Program-made: the position numbers and the translations under genes
Notes under the pieces: generated by a model
Databases searched by the model: none
Told to the model about the DNA's origin: nothing
Seen by the model: only the letters and a program-made list of their open reading frames with translations
Assembly (NCBI GenBank): GCA_016710015.1
Contig: JADJLR010000005.1
Location: 124,001 to 188,000 of the forward strand
Direction of reading: 5' to 3'
Length of the DNA stretch: 64,000 nucleotides
Origin: Flavobacteriales bacterium
GTDB lineage: Bacteria; Bacteroidota; Bacteroidia; Flavobacteriales_F; PHOS-HE28
In this document: one piece after another, positions 61,886 to 64,000 of the stretch
How the letters are laid out: every line of letters begins with the position of its first letter
Numbering within the stretch: position 1 is the stretch's first letter

Positions 61886-62989
61886 TCAAGGTGTCCCTGG
61901 ATCCTGGAAAGCAGGGTTGTTCACGAAATCCATATCCGTGAGCATGTGCAGGAAGGCAAGCAATTGCTGCTTCTTTTCCGGAGTCAATTGAAGTCCCCCC
62001 TGTGTGTATTTCATGAACGGGTCGACCGTTGACGATGGATGCCCGCCGGAGTTGTAATGATCGATCACTTCTTCCAAGGTCTGGAAGCGGCCGTCATGCA
62101 TATACGGTGCGGTAAGTGCCACGTTGCGCAGCGTTGGGGTCTTGAATCGACCGATGTCCTGCGGCAGGCCTGTAACCCCTCCGGCACCGAGATCCGTGAA
62201 CTCGCTATCCAGACCGTTGTTGTGCAGCAATCCATCCGTCATTCGTCCGCCACCGTGTGGATGGCAATGGAAACAATCCGCTCCCCATTGACCGCCTAGT
62301 CCGAGTGCCGGATTCCCACCCTCTTGCTGGGTCAAGGCGATCCCCAATTGCTCATCAATGGTCGGCAGATAAGGCTCTCCACGTTGGACCTTGTCGAAAT
62401 TGGAATTCCCACTGATCATGGTACGGATGAACTGCGCGATCGCACGTGCCACCAGGACCGAATCGATCGTTGTGGTTCCGAAGGCACCCTCGAATAAGGG
62501 CGGGTACGCCGGATCGGCCTGCAACTTCGCCACGGCGTTGGGCCAAGTCTCGTGCATCTCGATCGGATTCATCACGGGATCCAGGATCTGCTCCTCCAAG
62601 GTGGCACGACGGCCATCCCAGAAGTAACGCGTGTCCCATGCCAGATTGACCAAGGCCATCGCATTGCGACTCCCTTCGAGACCGTCGATACCCGTACTGA
62701 ACCGCGTGCCATTATCCGTGAATGCAAGTTGCGGAGCGTGACATGATGCACATGCTTGTGTGTTATTCCCCGACAGTCGCTCATCGTAGAACAGAAAGCG
62801 GCCCAACGCCACGCCTTCCACCGTGAACGGATTGTTCGGTGGAATGGGCATGGCCGGGAAATTCGAAGGAATGGGCACCGTGAGTGGGGTGCCTCGTGGC
62901 CCCGGCGGAGGATCCACCTCATGCCGACAACCTTGAGCGAACACGAATGCGCCCAACAATACGATAAGGAGTTTCGATCCACTGTTCAT
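61886..62989 (-). CDS. Di-haem cytochrome c peroxidase/MauG family lipoprotein
   Basis: 367 residues. The signal MNSGSKLLIVLLGAFVFAQGC ends in a lipobox-type Cys. Two c-haem sites are visible: CASCH (in NNTQACASCHAPQLAF) and CFHCH (in WGADCFHCHPHGGG). Family motifs ALGRFLFYDERLSG, RNAMALVNLAW, YFWDGRRATLEEQ and TPTLRNVALTAPYMHDG are all present. It would reduce peroxide or oxidise a partner at the envelope. Its start overlaps the stop of the preceding paralogue by 4 bp. Confidence 0.95.
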   Translation of the reverse strand: MNSGSKLLIVLLGAFVFAQGCRHEVDPPPGPRGTPLTVPIPSNFPAMPIPPNNPFTVEGVALGRFLFYDERLSGNNTQACASCHAPQLAFTDNGTRFSTGIDGLEGSRNAMALVNLAWDTRYFWDGRRATLEEQILDPVMNPIEMHETWPNAVAKLQADPAYPPLFEGAFGTTTIDSVLVARAIAQFIRTMISGNSNFDKVQRGEPYLPTIDEQLGIALTQQEGGNPALGLGGQWGADCFHCHPHGGGRMTDGLLHNNGLDSEFTDLGAGGVTGLPQDIGRFKTPTLRNVALTAPYMHDGRFQTLEEVIDHYNSGGHPSSTVDPFMKYTQGGLQLTPEKKQQLLAFLHMLTDMDFVNNPAFQDPGTP

Positions 62990-64000
62990 GGCACTTGATC
63001 CAATGATCGTTCGTCCGTAAGCGCATGAAGGAAAGCGATCAGGTCCGCCTTCTCCGCTGCACTCAACACAAAGGTCGTCAAAAGTGGACTTCTGTTCGGA
63101 TGCGCCAACCCGCCGCTGGCAAAATGGTCGATCACTTCGGGAAGCGTGGTCATGGTGCCATCGTGCATATATGGCCCCGTTAGCGCGATGTTGCGCAACG
63201 TTGGAACCTTGAATTTACCGTTATCCGTGGGTTGCAAGGTGATCCGTTCTCTTCCGGGATCCGTGTACTCTAAGTATTGTCCGATGTTCTGGAACGAGTG
63301 GTCACTCAGGTCGAAACCGTTGTGGCAAGCGGTACAATTCAAGTTCGCACTCCGGAACAAGGCCCAGCCGTTGATCTCCGATGCTGACATGGCGGAGGCC
63401 TCTCCTTGATAGAAGTACCGATCGAACCGCGACCATCCACTGATCAACGTGCGCTCATAACTGGCGATCGCTCGCGTGATCACGAAGGGATCCACCGCTC
63501 GACCGTATGCCAATGCGCTCCACTTCTCGTACTGCGCGTCGCCAGCCACCGCTGTGGCTGCATGTTCAAGGCTATGATCCATTTCCATTTCGTCCTGGAT
63601 CGGCGCGATGACTTGCCGCTCCAAGGTGGGGACGCCACCATCACGAAAGAAACTGGAATGATAAGCCACATTGCCTAAGGTGGACGCATTGCGCATGCCC
63701 AACCTTCCTTCAATGCCTGCACTCAGCGGTGTTGTATCGCTGAATGCTCGATCCGGGTGGTGACACGTAGCACAACTGATGGTACCGTCGCGGGAAAGCC
63801 GCGTGTCGAAGAAGAGCGCCTTGCCCAATTGCACGGAAGCCATGGTAAGTGGGTTCTCGGGCGGGATCAAAGGATATGGCGCCCCTATGGGCAATTGAAG
63901 CGCAAAGGGTGCATCCAATACGTCAACGTCCAAAGCGGGGTCCTTGCGGCATCCGACCAAAAGGATAGCGGACAGCATAAGGCTATGCACAATATGCTTC
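62986..64000 (-). CDS. Di-haem cytochrome c peroxidase/MauG family lipoprotein (start codon just outside window)
   Basis: At least 334 residues from an in-frame GTG at 63990, but the frame stays open to the edge and reads KHIVHSLMLSAILLVGC, a fine lipoprotein signal. The last visible base, 64000, is a G on this strand, so an ATG at 64002-64000 is very likely. Haem sites are CATCH (ISCATCHHPDRAF) and CTACH (LNCTACHNGFDL). LGKALFFDTRLSRDGT and VPTLRNIALTGPYMHDG match the neighbour, of which it is a diverged paralogue. The two form one transcript. Confidence 0.92.
   Translation of the reverse strand, partial: KHIVHSLMLSAILLVGCRKDPALDVDVLDAPFALQLPIGAPYPLIPPENPLTMASVQLGKALFFDTRLSRDGTISCATCHHPDRAFSDTTPLSAGIEGRLGMRNASTLGNVAYHSSFFRDGGVPTLERQVIAPIQDEMEMDHSLEHAATAVAGDAQYEKWSALAYGRAVDPFVITRAIASYERTLISGWSRFDRYFYQGEASAMSASEINGWALFRSANLNCTACHNGFDLSDHSFQNIGQYLEYTDPGRERITLQPTDNGKFKVPTLRNIALTGPYMHDGTMTTLPEVIDHFASGGLAHPNRSPLLTTFVLSAAEKADLIAFLHALTDERSLDQVP

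Overview
The window looks like chromosomal DNA from a Bacteroidetes bacterium, probably a relatively GC-rich member of the Flavobacteriales. Several features point this way. There are type IX secretion (T9SS) sorting domains of both the short type A kind and the gliding-associated type B kind. There is a PorP/SprF protein, a DUF3822 gene next to rsmD and coaD, and a conserved Bacteroidetes ECF sigma factor. Several genes have a TAnnTTTG promoter element close to the start codon, and Shine-Dalgarno sites are not apparent. I see no rRNA, tRNA, CRISPR array, prophage or transposase. The species cannot be fixed from the sequence.

Layout. 1-2043 (minus): a TonB-dependent receptor cut by the window edge, and a small His/Cys membrane protein. 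2145-4357 (plus): a secreted beta-propeller-like protein coupled to pfkA. 4425-13855: two very large repeat-built secreted proteins, convergent around a strong bidirectional terminator. 14653-25919 (plus): a compact biosynthetic operon made of a loading NRPS / PKS / aminotransferase protein, a C-A-PCP-TE NRPS protein and a translationally coupled Sfp-type phosphopantetheinyl transferase. 25913-36945: mainly housekeeping genes (RecD-like helicase, DUF3822, rsmD, coaD, a thioredoxin-like protein, Nudix, pyrE, SRPBCC, an MsbA-type exporter, rsmG, ECF sigma factor). 36936-44425: glycosyltransferase, tgt, an LptF/LptG permease, a SMUG2-like glycosylase, two small proteins and a long-chain acyl-CoA synthetase. 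44561-46334: lipoprotein, DUF2490 and SCO genes overlapping by one base each. 46465-50431: PhyH-type dioxygenase, an unknown protein, a LipL32-like protein and a DUF5684-like membrane protein. 50679-53001: an ABC-F ATPase and a GxxExxY gene framed by inverted repeats. 53073-60195 (minus): a T9SS operon of giant PKD adhesin, TPR/PD40 protein and PorP/SprF. 60337-61827: a flavoprotein lacking its redox disulfide. 61886-64000 (minus): two overlapping MauG-type di-haem peroxidase lipoproteins.

How the genes fit together. The assembly line should load one amino acid, extend it with malonyl, convert the beta-ketone to an amine, condense with a second amino acid and release a small product; the PPTase would prime its three carrier domains. 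The PKD adhesin, PD40 and PorP genes form a type B cargo plus outer-membrane partner unit, and two further secreted proteins carry type A sorting domains.

The items most worth a second look are the NRPS/PKS/aminotransferase operon, the LipL32 homologue outside Leptospira, the inverted-repeat families (around GxxExxY, upstream of tgt, and between rsmD and coaD), the facing overlapping start codons of the Nudix gene and pyrE, and two enzymes missing classical residues (Tgt zinc ligands and the flavoprotein disulfide).
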